Shown here in pieces: positions 1 through 8,551 of a stretch of DNA of 42,196 bases. Position numbers and translations under genes: made by a program. Position 1 is the stretch's first letter. Each line of letters opens with the position of its first letter. The stretch is from Clostridiales bacterium (GTDB lineage: Bacteria; Bacillota; Clostridia; Oscillospirales; Oscillospiraceae): contig JAJPXB010000079.1 of the NCBI GenBank assembly GCA_021205695.1, forward strand, positions 5,386 through 47,581. The letters are read 5' to 3'. The notes beneath the pieces were generated by a model, which did no database searches, was not told the DNA's origin, and was given only the letters and a program-made list of their open reading frames with translations.

Positions 1-55
1 GTAGATATAATAGCTGGTGGCGCCTGTCACACTGCCCCAGCTCACTGTCAGGCCA
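1..55. repeat. Exact direct repeat, copy A (55 bp seen)
   Basis: Bases 1-55 match 532-586 exactly. Both copies encode the same stretch of a fibronectin-III-like module (modules 8 and 6) of the lysozyme-like protein. The repeat may extend left beyond the window. Confidence 0.95.
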
Positions 56-3000
56 GAGCTTGCAGCCTTTACGCTCTCCAATGCGGGGACGCCCAAATAG
101 CAGAACGTGCTGTTGGATGCAAGTGCGCCGAGGACAGTGGAGCCGCTTAAGGACGTGCAGCCTCGCACAGTGTAAAGATATGTTGTGCCGGAAGTCAACG
201 CATCGGTATCGTCATACTGGGTCTTGGTAGTGGTTGCCAGTAGCTTCCAACTGCCGCCAGTCGTTTTGCGATAGATGCGATAGTTGGCAGCTCCATCCAC
301 ACTGCTCCACTTAATACGAACACCAGTGGCAACAGTTGTCACAGATGCGATTGTAGGCGCAGACAGCCATATGCCGGAGATTCCAGCGGTATTATACCAA
401 CTCAGGCATCCATCCTTGACTGCGCGTACAGTATAGATGTAGACAGTTCCCGCTTTGGCAGAGGCATCCGTCCACGAGGTTCCGCTGCTGACGGTACCCA
501 CCCTGGACCAGGAGCCGCCACTCACCTTACGGTAGATATAATAGCTGGTGGCGCCTGTCACACTGCCCCAGCTCACTGTCAGGCCATTGGACGAGCTTGT
601 CACCCCTGTCAAAGTGGGCGTTGCCAAATCAGTAAGGAGAATGCCATCCGACTGATAGCCTCCCATAACAGTTTTGCCATTATAAGTGGCAAGCCCGCGA
701 ACCGTGTAATAATACTTTTCGGTGGAGCTCAGTGTTTCTGTTTCAGAATAGGAGGTCGTTGTAACAGTGGCTACCCTTTTCCAACTCCCAGAAATTCCCG
801 TTTTTCGGTATACAGCATACGTTGTAGCCCCAGATACAGCATTCCATGTGACGGTAATCCCAGAATCTATACGAGAGGCATACTTAAGGCTGACTGTACC
901 CAGATACAGACCAGAAACACCAGACTCGTCATACCAGCTCATATTGCCAGAAACGATGGCACGGACGGTATAGGTATAGACTGTGCCGCTGGTAGCTGTA
1001 GAATCCAGATAAGAGGTGGCTCCGCTGGAGGTTGTGCCGATTTTGGACCAGCCAGAGCTGGAGGTTTTGCGGTAGATGTAATATGTCGTAGCACCGCTGA
1101 CCGCATTCCACTGAATTTTCATGCTGCTCCCGCTCATGCCGGCACTGATCAGCGTAGGCGTAGCGACCCGGGTGCCAGAAATACCGGAGCTGCTATATGG
1201 GCCAAGGATGCTGCCCTGATAAGCCCGTACCGTATAGGTATAGGAGGTACCAGAGGCAGTGGCATCACTGTCATAGTAGGAGACGTTGCTGCTTCCGGTT
1301 ATGACAGAGAGCAGCGTCCAGCTGCCATTCACCCTTCGATAGACCCGGTATCCGTCAGCTCCTGACACAGCACTCCAGGTCACCTTCATGCCCGTCTTAT
1401 AAGAAGAGGCGGAGACCAGCCCTGGCGCGCCGATCCAGGTCAACTGAATGCCGTAAGTGTCGTAATCATCCTTTGCCCCGTTGCTTACACCTACAATGGT
1501 GTAGGAATAGAGCGTCCCACTGGTCAATTCGGTGGTATCCAGATAGGACGTCTTGGACACATCTGTAATAGTTGCGACCGTTGTCCAGCTACCGGAGTAT
1601 CCGCTCCTGCGCAGGATCTGATAGGAATCATAGTCGGAGGATGCACTCCAGGTGAGCTGGACTCCACTGCTGGTTTGCTTTGCCGAGGCGAGGGAGAATT
1701 CCGGCTCGTAATCGACCTCTGTTCCCGTCCGCTGATAGGGAGAGAGAATGGAACCATCGCAGGCACGGACAACATACTCATAGGTCGTCCCTGCCACTGC
1801 GGTTTCATCCAGCCAAGTCCGTTCATCACTGCTGCTGACAGTGCCCAGCTTTGTCCAGGCGGTTTCTCCGGAAACCCTTCGATAGACGACATAGCTGTCC
1901 GCCAGAGATACATTGCTCCAGGCCAGCCGCACGCCCGTAGCGGCACAGTAGGTCAGCGTGATAGTGGGCGAGGGCAGTTCATAGCGATAGTCCACATCCA
2001 CTCCGCTGGAAGGAGAGCTGATGCCGCTGACAGAGCCGCTGTCAGAATACTGCCAGTAGGTATAAGTACCGGAATAGGTCGCGCTGGACCGCCACTGAGC
2101 CAGCCATACCTCATAGCCTGCGTCCACGATCTGCTGGGCATAGACATCGTCCTCCAGCATACTCTTGTTGGCATAGACCATGGCGCCGTAGCCTGCGGCA
2201 TCCACCGTATCACAGAAGGCCAGGCAGATATTGGTTCTCTGGGTCTTGGTCAGGCTCGCCGTTGCCAGGCGACCAGAGGTAGTCGTATAGTACTCATAGT
2301 CCAGAACGATGGGAAGCGTAAAGGAATAGCCTGCGCACATTTGGAGCGCGAGATTGGCTTCCGCCTTGGCCTCTGATGTGGTGATGGCCTGAGAATAGAC
2401 GTAAACGCCAACCTCCAATCCGGCTGCAAGGGCGCCCTTGATGTTCGTCTCAAACATACTGTCCGTATACAAAGTACCATCGCTGGCTCCCCGATAGCCG
2501 CAACGGATTATAACAAAGCTGATACCGGATGCTTTGACCTTGGACCAGTTGATCGTTCCGTTCCACTTGGAGACGTCAATGCCCTTTGTGATGGTATAGC
2601 CGTTAAACCGGCTGCTGTGGGAATAAGAGGCAGCGGTAGAGATGCCATCGTCCTCGCTTTCCTCAAAAAAACCGTTCTCCAGCAGCTGAAGAAACTGGGG
2701 ATCGTTATAATCCGCCTCGTTTCCGTTGTATAGAGCGTCGTCATCCTCAACGGCATCAGCGACATTATCTGCAGTATCCTCTGACGATTCTTCCTCCGAA
2801 TCATCGGAAATAGCTACCGCCTCATCCGCTGCCTCTGCATCGGCAGTCTCTTCCGCTTTCTCAGATTCTGCGGCAACAGCAGCTTCGGCCTCGTCTGCTA
2901 CGGCTTCATTCGCCTCGTCGCTTCCATCAGCGGAGGCGGAGGCGTCTTCTTCGTCATCGGCAGATACCTCACCCGACGTGCTCACATCGTCTGTCACGTC

Positions 3001-3084
3001 TGTCGTGGTCATTACCGCAGAGGCAGGAACACAGAGCTGCAGGCAGAGCACGGCAGTCAGGAGCAAAGCGATTATCCTTTTCAT
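1..3084 (-). CDS. Secreted GH25 lysozyme with fibronectin-III-like repeats (partial, runs off the window)
   Basis: The frame is open for 1028 codons from ATG 3084 to base 1, so the C-terminus lies outside the window. Residues 1-23 form a Sec signal peptide (MKRII, hydrophobic core, VPASA). An acidic Ala/Glu/Ser/Asp-rich linker follows to about residue 140. Residues 165-368 are a glycoside hydrolase family 25 (muramidase) domain: GIDVSKWNG holds the first catalytic Asp (about D170), and LDYEYY holds the Asp-x-Glu pair. From about residue 370 there are seven complete fibronectin-III-like modules of 85-95 residues plus part of an eighth, with repeated W/Y-YR and YTVRA motifs. It probably cleaves peptidoglycan outside the cell, the modules acting as spacers or binders (inference). 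It starts 19 nt after thiN, behind an AAGGAAAG ribosome site, so it is probably the last operon gene. Confidence 0.9.
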   Translation of the reverse strand, partial: MKRIIALLLTAVLCLQLCVPASAVMTTTDVTDDVSTSGEVSADDEEDASASADGSDEANEAVADEAEAAVAAESEKAEETADAEAADEAVAISDDSEEESSEDTADNVADAVEDDDALYNGNEADYNDPQFLQLLENGFFEESEDDGISTAASYSHSSRFNGYTITKGIDVSKWNGTINWSKVKASGISFVIIRCGYRGASDGTLYTDSMFETNIKGALAAGLEVGVYVYSQAITTSEAKAEANLALQMCAGYSFTLPIVLDYEYYTTTSGRLATASLTKTQRTNICLAFCDTVDAAGYGAMVYANKSMLEDDVYAQQIVDAGYEVWLAQWRSSATYSGTYTYWQYSDSGSVSGISSPSSGVDVDYRYELPSPTITLTYCAATGVRLAWSNVSLADSYVVYRRVSGETAWTKLGTVSSSDERTWLDETAVAGTTYEYVVRACDGSILSPYQRTGTEVDYEPEFSLASAKQTSSGVQLTWSASSDYDSYQILRRSGYSGSWTTVATITDVSKTSYLDTTELTSGTLYSYTIVGVSNGAKDDYDTYGIQLTWIGAPGLVSASSYKTGMKVTWSAVSGADGYRVYRRVNGSWTLLSVITGSSNVSYYDSDATASGTSYTYTVRAYQGSILGPYSSSGISGTRVATPTLISAGMSGSSMKIQWNAVSGATTYYIYRKTSSSGWSKIGTTSSGATSYLDSTATSGTVYTYTVRAIVSGNMSWYDESGVSGLYLGTVSLKYASRIDSGITVTWNAVSGATTYAVYRKTGISGSWKRVATVTTTSYSETETLSSTEKYYYTVRGLATYNGKTVMGGYQSDGILLTDLATPTLTGVTSSSNGLTVSWGSVTGATSYYIYRKVSGGSWSRVGTVSSGTSWTDASAKAGTVYIYTVRAVKDGCLSWYNTAGISGIWLSAPTIASVTTVATGVRIKWSSVDGAANYRIYRKTTGGSWKLLATTTKTQYDDTDALTSGTTYLYTVRGCTSLSGSTVLGALASNSTFCYLGVPALESVKAASSGLTVSWGSVTGATSYYIY
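532..586. repeat. Exact direct repeat, copy B
   Basis: Second copy of the 55 bp repeat at 1-55. The sequences diverge straight after base 586. Identity at DNA level, while other modules of the same gene have diverged, points to recent duplication or gene conversion between modules (inference). Confidence 0.95.
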
Positions 3085-3103
3085 TTCAGTCTTTCCTTCT
3101 TTC

Positions 3104-3760
3104 TCATAAATCGGCGGATTCAGGCTGCGAGCGGATTAAATAGATATGACCCGCTCGAATGGTGAGTACAGCGGTGGTTCCTGGCAATATCTCATTGCTG
3201 ACTGACCGGGTAGAGCCGCGGTGAAGCGTGAAGCTTTCCAACGGATAGCGAACACCGGTCAGCGTGACACCGGTGACAGTCATATCCAATGGGATTAAGC
3301 CCAGATAGTGGTATGCCGGTCGGTTTTCGATCTGATAGCTGCCTGGCCCCAGAAAACGCACCTCATTTACCCCATCCAGCAAGGTGCCGCAGCCGCCCCG
3401 CTGGTCAATCTGCTCCAAAAGGCCCAAGTTGGCCAGGTGATGGTCGCTCCTGCCACCGGTGCAGCCCAGGAGCAGCAGCTCCCTGTAGCCCAGTTTGAGG
3501 GCCTGGTCAACAGCCATCTCCATGTCAGAGACATCCTTTTCCGATGGCAGAAGAGTGGCTGGCAGCCCCTCCGGCCGTCCACCGGAGTCATTGTCTCCTA
3601 CATACCAGTCCGGCCGCAGGCCCAAACGCTCTGCCAACCCCCGTCCACCGTCGGCACAGATGATGAAGTCATCCGGATGTACCCGCTCCGCCAATTCAGG
3701 CGGAAGGGAGTCAGATGCCGCGCCGATCAGAACGGCCCGTTTTTTCCGTGATTCTCCCAC
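3104..3760 (-). CDS. thiN: Thiamine diphosphokinase
   Basis: 218 residues. It transfers pyrophosphate from ATP to thiamine, giving the cofactor thiamine diphosphate in the cytoplasm. The N-terminal catalytic half shows the family pattern CADGGRGLAERLGL followed by DWYVGDNDSGG, and the Asp/Ser-rich GCTGGRSDHHLANL segment that binds substrate and metal. The C-terminal part is the beta-rich vitamin-binding domain. The start is GTG at 3760, supported by AAGGAG nine bases upstream; it overlaps the end of rsgA by 34 bases. RsgA followed by ThiN is the usual Bacillus/Clostridium order, but rpe, normally between them, is missing. The usual GDFDS motif reads GDNDS here. Confidence 0.93.
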   Translation of the reverse strand: MGESRKKRAVLIGAASDSLPPELAERVHPDDFIICADGGRGLAERLGLRPDWYVGDNDSGGRPEGLPATLLPSEKDVSDMEMAVDQALKLGYRELLLLGCTGGRSDHHLANLGLLEQIDQRGGCGTLLDGVNEVRFLGPGSYQIENRPAYHYLGLIPLDMTVTGVTLTGVRYPLESFTLHRGSTRSVSNEILPGTTAVLTIRAGHIYLIRSQPESADL

Positions 3761-4623
3761 GGCCGAAACTCCTTTGCCTGTTGATAGAGCCGCACATAGC
3801 TATCATGGCGGCTTTTGGATACCTTCCCTTCCTCTATTGCGGCCAGCAGGCCACAGCCCTTTTCCTTCACGTGAGCGCAGTCCGCAAAGGCACAGTCGGA
3901 CAGGTAGGGCCGAAATTCCGGGAAATCGTCGGCCAGCGCCTGCGTATCCATCAGCTCCGGGGTCTGGGCATCAAAGGCGGCAAAGCCTGGCGTATCCGCT
4001 ACCAGAGCATTTCCCGGAAGGCGAAACAGCTCTACCATCCGGGTGGTGTGTCTCCCCCGTCCCAGCCTGGCGCTGACCTCTCCGGTGGCCAGTTCCAAGC
4101 TACTCTCCAGGGCATTGAGCAGGCTGGACTTCCCCACACCCGAATTTCCGGTAAAGACGGAGATGCGATTCTGCAAACAGGAGCGGATCGCCTCCACCCC
4201 CTGGCCGGTTCTGGCACTGCACGGAATGACGGTAAAACCGGCATTTCCATAGATCTCTGCCAGCTCCGGGACAGGCACCAGATCCCATTTGTTGAACAGG
4301 ATAATCGGCTGACAGTCCACGGCAATGGCCAGGGCGGTGATTCGGTCGATCAGGAATGGGTCTGTCACGGGAACTGCACCGGAGGCTACGACAAGGATTT
4401 GATCCATATTGGCCACAGCAGGGCGCTCCAGGGCGTTGCGCCGGGGAAGAATGGCGTCCAGCGCACCCTCACGCTCGGTGAGCCGGGTCACCTCTACTTG
4501 ATCTCCAACCAAGGGTTTCTGCTTCTGATATCGCAGCTTGCCCCGGCCTCGGCAACGGAGCGTCTGCCCCTGGACATCCACATCGTAAAAGCCGCTGAGA
4601 GAGCGGATAATGACCCCCGTCAC
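3727..4623 (-). CDS. rsgA: Ribosome small-subunit biogenesis GTPase RsgA
   Basis: 298 residues. A circularly permuted GTPase that checks late maturation of the 30S subunit. The motifs come in permuted order: G4 (LFNKWD), G5 (CSARTG), G1 P-loop (GNSGVGKSSLLN), then G3 (DTPGF). An N-terminal OB-fold and a C-terminal zinc knuckle of the C-x4-C-x-H-x5-C type (DCAFADCAHVKEKGC) frame the GTPase core. The start is GTG at 4623, sharing GTGA with the prkC stop, so translation is probably coupled. Linkage to the Ser/Thr kinase is conserved in Firmicutes, where RsgA (CpgA) is a known PrkC substrate. Confidence 0.96.
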   Translation of the reverse strand: MTGVIIRSLSGFYDVDVQGQTLRCRGRGKLRYQKQKPLVGDQVEVTRLTEREGALDAILPRRNALERPAVANMDQILVVASGAVPVTDPFLIDRITALAIAVDCQPIILFNKWDLVPVPELAEIYGNAGFTVIPCSARTGQGVEAIRSCLQNRISVFTGNSGVGKSSLLNALESSLELATGEVSARLGRGRHTTRMVELFRLPGNALVADTPGFAAFDAQTPELMDTQALADDFPEFRPYLSDCAFADCAHVKEKGCGLLAAIEEGKVSKSRHDSYVRLYQQAKEFRPWENHGKNGPF

Positions 4624-6713
4624 TCAGAGATGTCCTCACAGGTAAAGACGTTGGTCTGTACCCCGTCGATCAGGACAATGATGTCGCTGATCTCTCCGCT
4701 GTATACGGTGGATGCCTGAGTCGCATCTGCGGAGTAGGTCATATTCAGAATGACCTCCCCGTTGATCGTCACAGATACGGTGGGAGTGGTGCCGGCATCC
4801 TCGTCCGATGTGTGAAGGGGGATGAGGATTTCATAGACCGGCGTAGTGGATGTCTGTTCAGCAGAGCTGTCATTGGAAGAAGCATCGCTTCCCCCTGTGC
4901 TGCTGTCGGCATCGTCTGAGCTGTTTCCAGAGCTCAGGGAGCCGTCGCTGATTTGAACATGAACCTCCGTGCCCGGGTCCACCTCGCTGCCGTATTTTAC
5001 GCTCTGATAGATGATCTCGCCGGCAGTCCGGCTCCCGGCAACGGTTACGCTATCGCCCAGGGTCAGGCCGATGCTCTCCAGCGCCTCCCGGGCCTCTTCC
5101 AGATCCATCCCCACCAGATTGGGCATGGATACTGCCCGGGTTTCAGGGCCCTTACTGACGTAGAGAATGACAGTCTGCCCTTCCTCCAGCACCGAGCCGG
5201 AAACCGGATCGGTAGAGACGATCAGTCCCTCGTCAATGATATCGGAGTAGACCCTGTCTCCATAGGTGACTACCACACCATAATCATTTTCCAGCTCTGC
5301 CTCGGCAGTACGGTAATCCTTCCGAATCAGATTGGGCATATAGATACTGTCATCCTCCAACACACCGGAGCTGACGACAACGCTGATTGTTGTCAGGTCG
5401 CTCTTGGTCGTGCTGCCATAGGAGGGTGCCTGAGAAATGATATCTCCTGCCTCCACGGAGTCGTCATATTCCGTGGAGGATATGACCACCTCAAAATGTC
5501 CGCCGAGCTCGGTGGCAATCAGCTCCTTGGCTTCATCCACCGTCATGCCGGAGAGGGAGGGCACCTCATAGACGTCCCCTGTGTCCAGAATATCTTCCAG
5601 AAAATTCTGGTAGAGCATAAAGCAGATGGCAATGATAACGCCCACAATGGCAACGATGGCACAGGTGTAAATGATGCGCGCCTTTTTCCGCTGCTGATCC
5701 TCATAGGCCTCCAGCGCGGCAGTATTTTCGAACTCCAGCTCCCCGTCTCCTGGCTCCTGCTCTGCCTGGCTCACAGTCCGCACAGAGCTTACCGGAGCCG
5801 CAGGCTGTGGGTGGTCAGAGTTGGGCGAACAGTCGGTAACCTTCGTCTTTGCGTCCCACGGATCGGCATAGGGGAACACAATATTCGGGTTCCGGCGGAA
5901 TTCCTCCAGATCCTTCAAAACCAGCTTGGCGTCGGCATATCGTAGCTCCAGCCGGGCGCACATACACTGCTTACAAATCTGTTCCATGCCCTCGGGCACC
6001 CGGGGATTCAGCTTCCGGGGCGGTGTGGGCGTGGCGTTTATGTGCTGGAGCGCGATGGAGACGGGCGTATCCCCGTCAAAGGGCAGCTGTCCGGTGAGCA
6101 TTTCATACAGGACGACACCGGCGGAATAGATATCGCTCCGGGCATCCACCGAGAGGCCCTTTGCCTGCTCCGGAGAGACATAGTGGACGCTGCCAAAAGC
6201 CTCTGTAGTCAGCGTTTTCTGGCTGTCCATAATACGGGCAATGCCAAAGTCGGCCACCTTGACGCTGCCGTCCCGGAGAACCATGATGTTCTGTGGCTTG
6301 ATATCCCGGTGGACGATGCCCCGGCTGTGGGCATGACGAAGGGCCTGCATGATCTGCGTTGTAAAGTGAAGCGCCTCCCGCCAGTCCAGAACGCCGCCGC
6401 GCTTCTGCATATACTCCTTCAGGGTGATCCCTTCGATCAGCTCCATGACGATATAGTCTGCGCCCTCGAACTGACCGACATCGTAGACACTGACGATATT
6501 GGGACTGGAGAGCATGGCGACCGCCTGAGACTCGTTGTGAAACCGGCGGCGGATATCGTCGTCTAGCATCATGTTGGGGCGCAAAATTTTGACCGCAACC
6601 AGACGATTCAGGCGATGGCACCTGGCCTTATAGACCACAGCCATGCCGCCGCTGCCGATCTCTTCCAGTATCTCATATCGATCGTCAAGGTATTTTCCGA
6701 TGTATTGATCCAT
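4620..6713 (-). CDS. prkC: Membrane Ser/Thr protein kinase with three PASTA domains
   Basis: 697 residues. Hanks-type kinase that senses muropeptides or lipid II outside the cell and phosphorylates proteins inside. Residues 12-270 are the kinase: glycine loop GSGGMAVVY (20-28), Lys42, HRDIKPQN (135-142) with catalytic Asp137, and DFG (155-157). A basic stretch precedes one membrane helix near residues 345-366. Three PASTA domains follow (about 378-585), then a Ser/Asp-rich linker and a beta-rich C-terminal region past residue 620 that is not PASTA. The start ATG has AAGGAAGG upstream. It lies just after its phosphatase prpC and overlaps rsgA, the classic arrangement. Confidence 0.97.
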   Translation of the reverse strand: MDQYIGKYLDDRYEILEEIGSGGMAVVYKARCHRLNRLVAVKILRPNMMLDDDIRRRFHNESQAVAMLSSPNIVSVYDVGQFEGADYIVMELIEGITLKEYMQKRGGVLDWREALHFTTQIMQALRHAHSRGIVHRDIKPQNIMVLRDGSVKVADFGIARIMDSQKTLTTEAFGSVHYVSPEQAKGLSVDARSDIYSAGVVLYEMLTGQLPFDGDTPVSIALQHINATPTPPRKLNPRVPEGMEQICKQCMCARLELRYADAKLVLKDLEEFRRNPNIVFPYADPWDAKTKVTDCSPNSDHPQPAAPVSSVRTVSQAEQEPGDGELEFENTAALEAYEDQQRKKARIIYTCAIVAIVGVIIAICFMLYQNFLEDILDTGDVYEVPSLSGMTVDEAKELIATELGGHFEVVISSTEYDDSVEAGDIISQAPSYGSTTKSDLTTISVVVSSGVLEDDSIYMPNLIRKDYRTAEAELENDYGVVVTYGDRVYSDIIDEGLIVSTDPVSGSVLEEGQTVILYVSKGPETRAVSMPNLVGMDLEEAREALESIGLTLGDSVTVAGSRTAGEIIYQSVKYGSEVDPGTEVHVQISDGSLSSGNSSDDADSSTGGSDASSNDSSAEQTSTTPVYEILIPLHTSDEDAGTTPTVSVTINGEVILNMTYSADATQASTVYSGEISDIIVLIDGVQTNVFTCEDISE

Positions 6714-6725
6714 GAAAAACCTTCC

Positions 6726-7484
6726 TTACCTTTCCGCGCTGTTCTGCAGATCCATAAGGACTGCCGTCACATTGTCGTGCGCTCCACGGAGCAGGGCCGC
6801 ATTGAGCAGTCGCTGACAGCCCTCTTCAATAGGCCCATCCTGCTGTACCAGCTCATAGATCTCGCTGTCTGTCAGTTCATTGGTCAGCCCGTCGGAGCAG
6901 AGCAGAAGTCGCTCACCGGACTGAAGTCTGTGGACGAACAGGTCACCGGCGATATGGCGTTCGGTTCCCAGCGCCCGGGTGATTATATTTTTCCTGGGGT
7001 GATTCCTCGCCTGCTCCGGCGTGATGCGCCCCGCCCGGAGCAGCTCTCCCACCAGGGAATGATCCTGGGTGATTTGCCGGATTCCGCAGCCTCGAAGCGC
7101 ATAGGCCCTGCTGTCTCCCACGTTGAGAATATAGGCCGTTGATTCGAGTACCAGGGTGGCCACGATGGTCGTACCCATGCCCCGACATTCCGGGTGCTCC
7201 CAGCCATAGCAGTAGACCGACTGATTGGCCCGCTCCAGGGCATAGCGCAGCTGTTCCTCTGGAGGACACTCACTTCCGCCTGCCGGTGCAGAGAGTGCCT
7301 GGAGCAGCGTCTGCGCGAAGCTGTCTATGGCCAGCTGACTGGCGACCTCTCCCGCGTTGGCGCCGCCCATGCCGTCGCAGACGATGCCCAGGCTCATATC
7401 GTCCTCCACACAGGTGAAACACGCGTCCTCATTGTGAGCGCGCACACAGCCCACATCGGTTTTTTTCCATGCAGCGACCTGCAC
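6726..7484 (-). CDS. prpC: PP2C-type Ser/Thr protein phosphatase
   Basis: 252 residues. It removes phosphate from PrkC and its substrates and needs two Mn2+/Mg2+ ions. Metal-binding PP2C motifs are clear: RAHNEDA near the N-terminus, VCDGMGGANAGEVAS, LLCSDGLTNEL, and GAHDNVTAVL at the C-terminus. The start is GTG at 7484 (family proteins begin just before KTDVG), with only a modest GGTGAG ribosome site. The stop is 12 bases before the prkC start, so the writer and eraser of phosphorylation are cotranscribed. Confidence 0.96.
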   Translation of the reverse strand: MQVAAWKKTDVGCVRAHNEDACFTCVEDDMSLGIVCDGMGGANAGEVASQLAIDSFAQTLLQALSAPAGGSECPPEEQLRYALERANQSVYCYGWEHPECRGMGTTIVATLVLESTAYILNVGDSRAYALRGCGIRQITQDHSLVGELLRAGRITPEQARNHPRKNIITRALGTERHIAGDLFVHRLQSGERLLLCSDGLTNELTDSEIYELVQQDGPIEEGCQRLLNAALLRGAHDNVTAVLMDLQNSAER

Positions 7485-7519
7485 TTTCTCACCGGCTTTC
7501 CCGCAGACCTGTCGGTCTG

Positions 7520-8551
7520 TTATTCTGTATCTTTAAGACCCAGGGTCTTTCTCCGAAGCTGACCGCAGGAGGCATCAATGTCGCTGCCCAGTCTCCGCCG
7601 GACCGTGGTGGTGACCCCCTGCTGCTCCAGACGATGCTGGAATTGCCTCGTCCGGGTGCTGGGCTTTAGAGGACTTTCCCGCACGTTGTTCAGTGGGATC
7701 AGGTTCACATGACCAGGGATCCCCTTCAGGCGGCGGGCCAGCAAATCAGCTTGCCAGTCGTGGTCATTGACCCCGTCCACCATGGCATACTCGTAGGAAA
7801 TGCGCCGCCCGGTGGTTTCAAAGTACCGCCGGCAGCAGTCAAACAGCCTGTCCACCCCCACTGAACGGTTGACCGGCATCAGCCGGGAGCGAGTTTCGTC
7901 ATCCGGGGCATGGAGCGATACTGATAAAGTTAATTGTAACCGATAACCGGCAAGTTTGTCAATTTTTTCTGTTAGACCGCAGGTAGAAAGAGAGATGTGT
8001 CGCATCCCGATATTGACTCCGTCCGGATCGTTGACCAATTCCAGGAAGCGCATGACTGCATCGAAATTGTCCAGCGGCTCTCCGATCCCCATCAGAACAA
8101 TGTTAGAGATTTTTTCCCCTGATTCCTTCTGAACAAAAATAACCTGATCCAAAATCTCTCCGGCGGTCAGGCGACGAACCAGGCCGCCCAGAGTGGAGGC
8201 GCAGAAGGCGCAGCCCATGAGACAGCCCACCTCGGAGGAGACGCAGACGGTGTTCCCATGCCGATAGCGCATCAGCACCGACTCTACGCAGTTGCCGTCC
8301 CCCAGTCTCCAGAGATATTTGATCGTCCCATCCAACCGGGAGACCTGTTTTCGCTCTACATGGGGAACAGTGAGAGTGCATTGGTCTGCCAGCTGCTCCC
8401 GTAGTGCCTTTGGCAGGTCGGACATCTCCTCAAAAGATGCGACGCCCCGGTGGAGCCACTGAAAGACCTGCTTGGCCCGAAATTTGGGCTGTCCCAATCC
8501 AATCATCAGGGCCTCCAACTCGGCGCGGGACAGGGATTTAATGTCGGTCAT
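7520..8551 (-). CDS. rlmN: Dual-specificity 23S rRNA/tRNA adenine-C2 methyltransferase (radical SAM)
   Basis: 343 residues. Methylates C2 of A2503 in 23S rRNA and A37 in some tRNAs. The radical-SAM cluster motif is Cys110-x3-Cys114-x2-Cys117 (CLMGCAFC), followed by the GxGEP-like MGIGEPLDN. A C-terminal Cys in SDIDASCGQLR corresponds to the Cys that carries the methyl intermediate in the family. I chose ATG 8551 because it forms an ATGA overlap with the rsmB stop and has GAGGAG upstream; a longer in-frame reading to 8608 adds 19 residues unlike the family. Confidence 0.96.
   Translation of the reverse strand: MTDIKSLSRAELEALMIGLGQPKFRAKQVFQWLHRGVASFEEMSDLPKALREQLADQCTLTVPHVERKQVSRLDGTIKYLWRLGDGNCVESVLMRYRHGNTVCVSSEVGCLMGCAFCASTLGGLVRRLTAGEILDQVIFVQKESGEKISNIVLMGIGEPLDNFDAVMRFLELVNDPDGVNIGMRHISLSTCGLTEKIDKLAGYRLQLTLSVSLHAPDDETRSRLMPVNRSVGVDRLFDCCRRYFETTGRRISYEYAMVDGVNDHDWQADLLARRLKGIPGHVNLIPLNNVRESPLKPSTRTRQFQHRLEQQGVTTTVRRRLGSDIDASCGQLRRKTLGLKDTE

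Noticed and set aside
2726-3109. Ser/Ala-rich 127-residue ORF on the plus strand
   Set aside because: It is the reverse of the acidic linker of the lysozyme gene and has no independent support.
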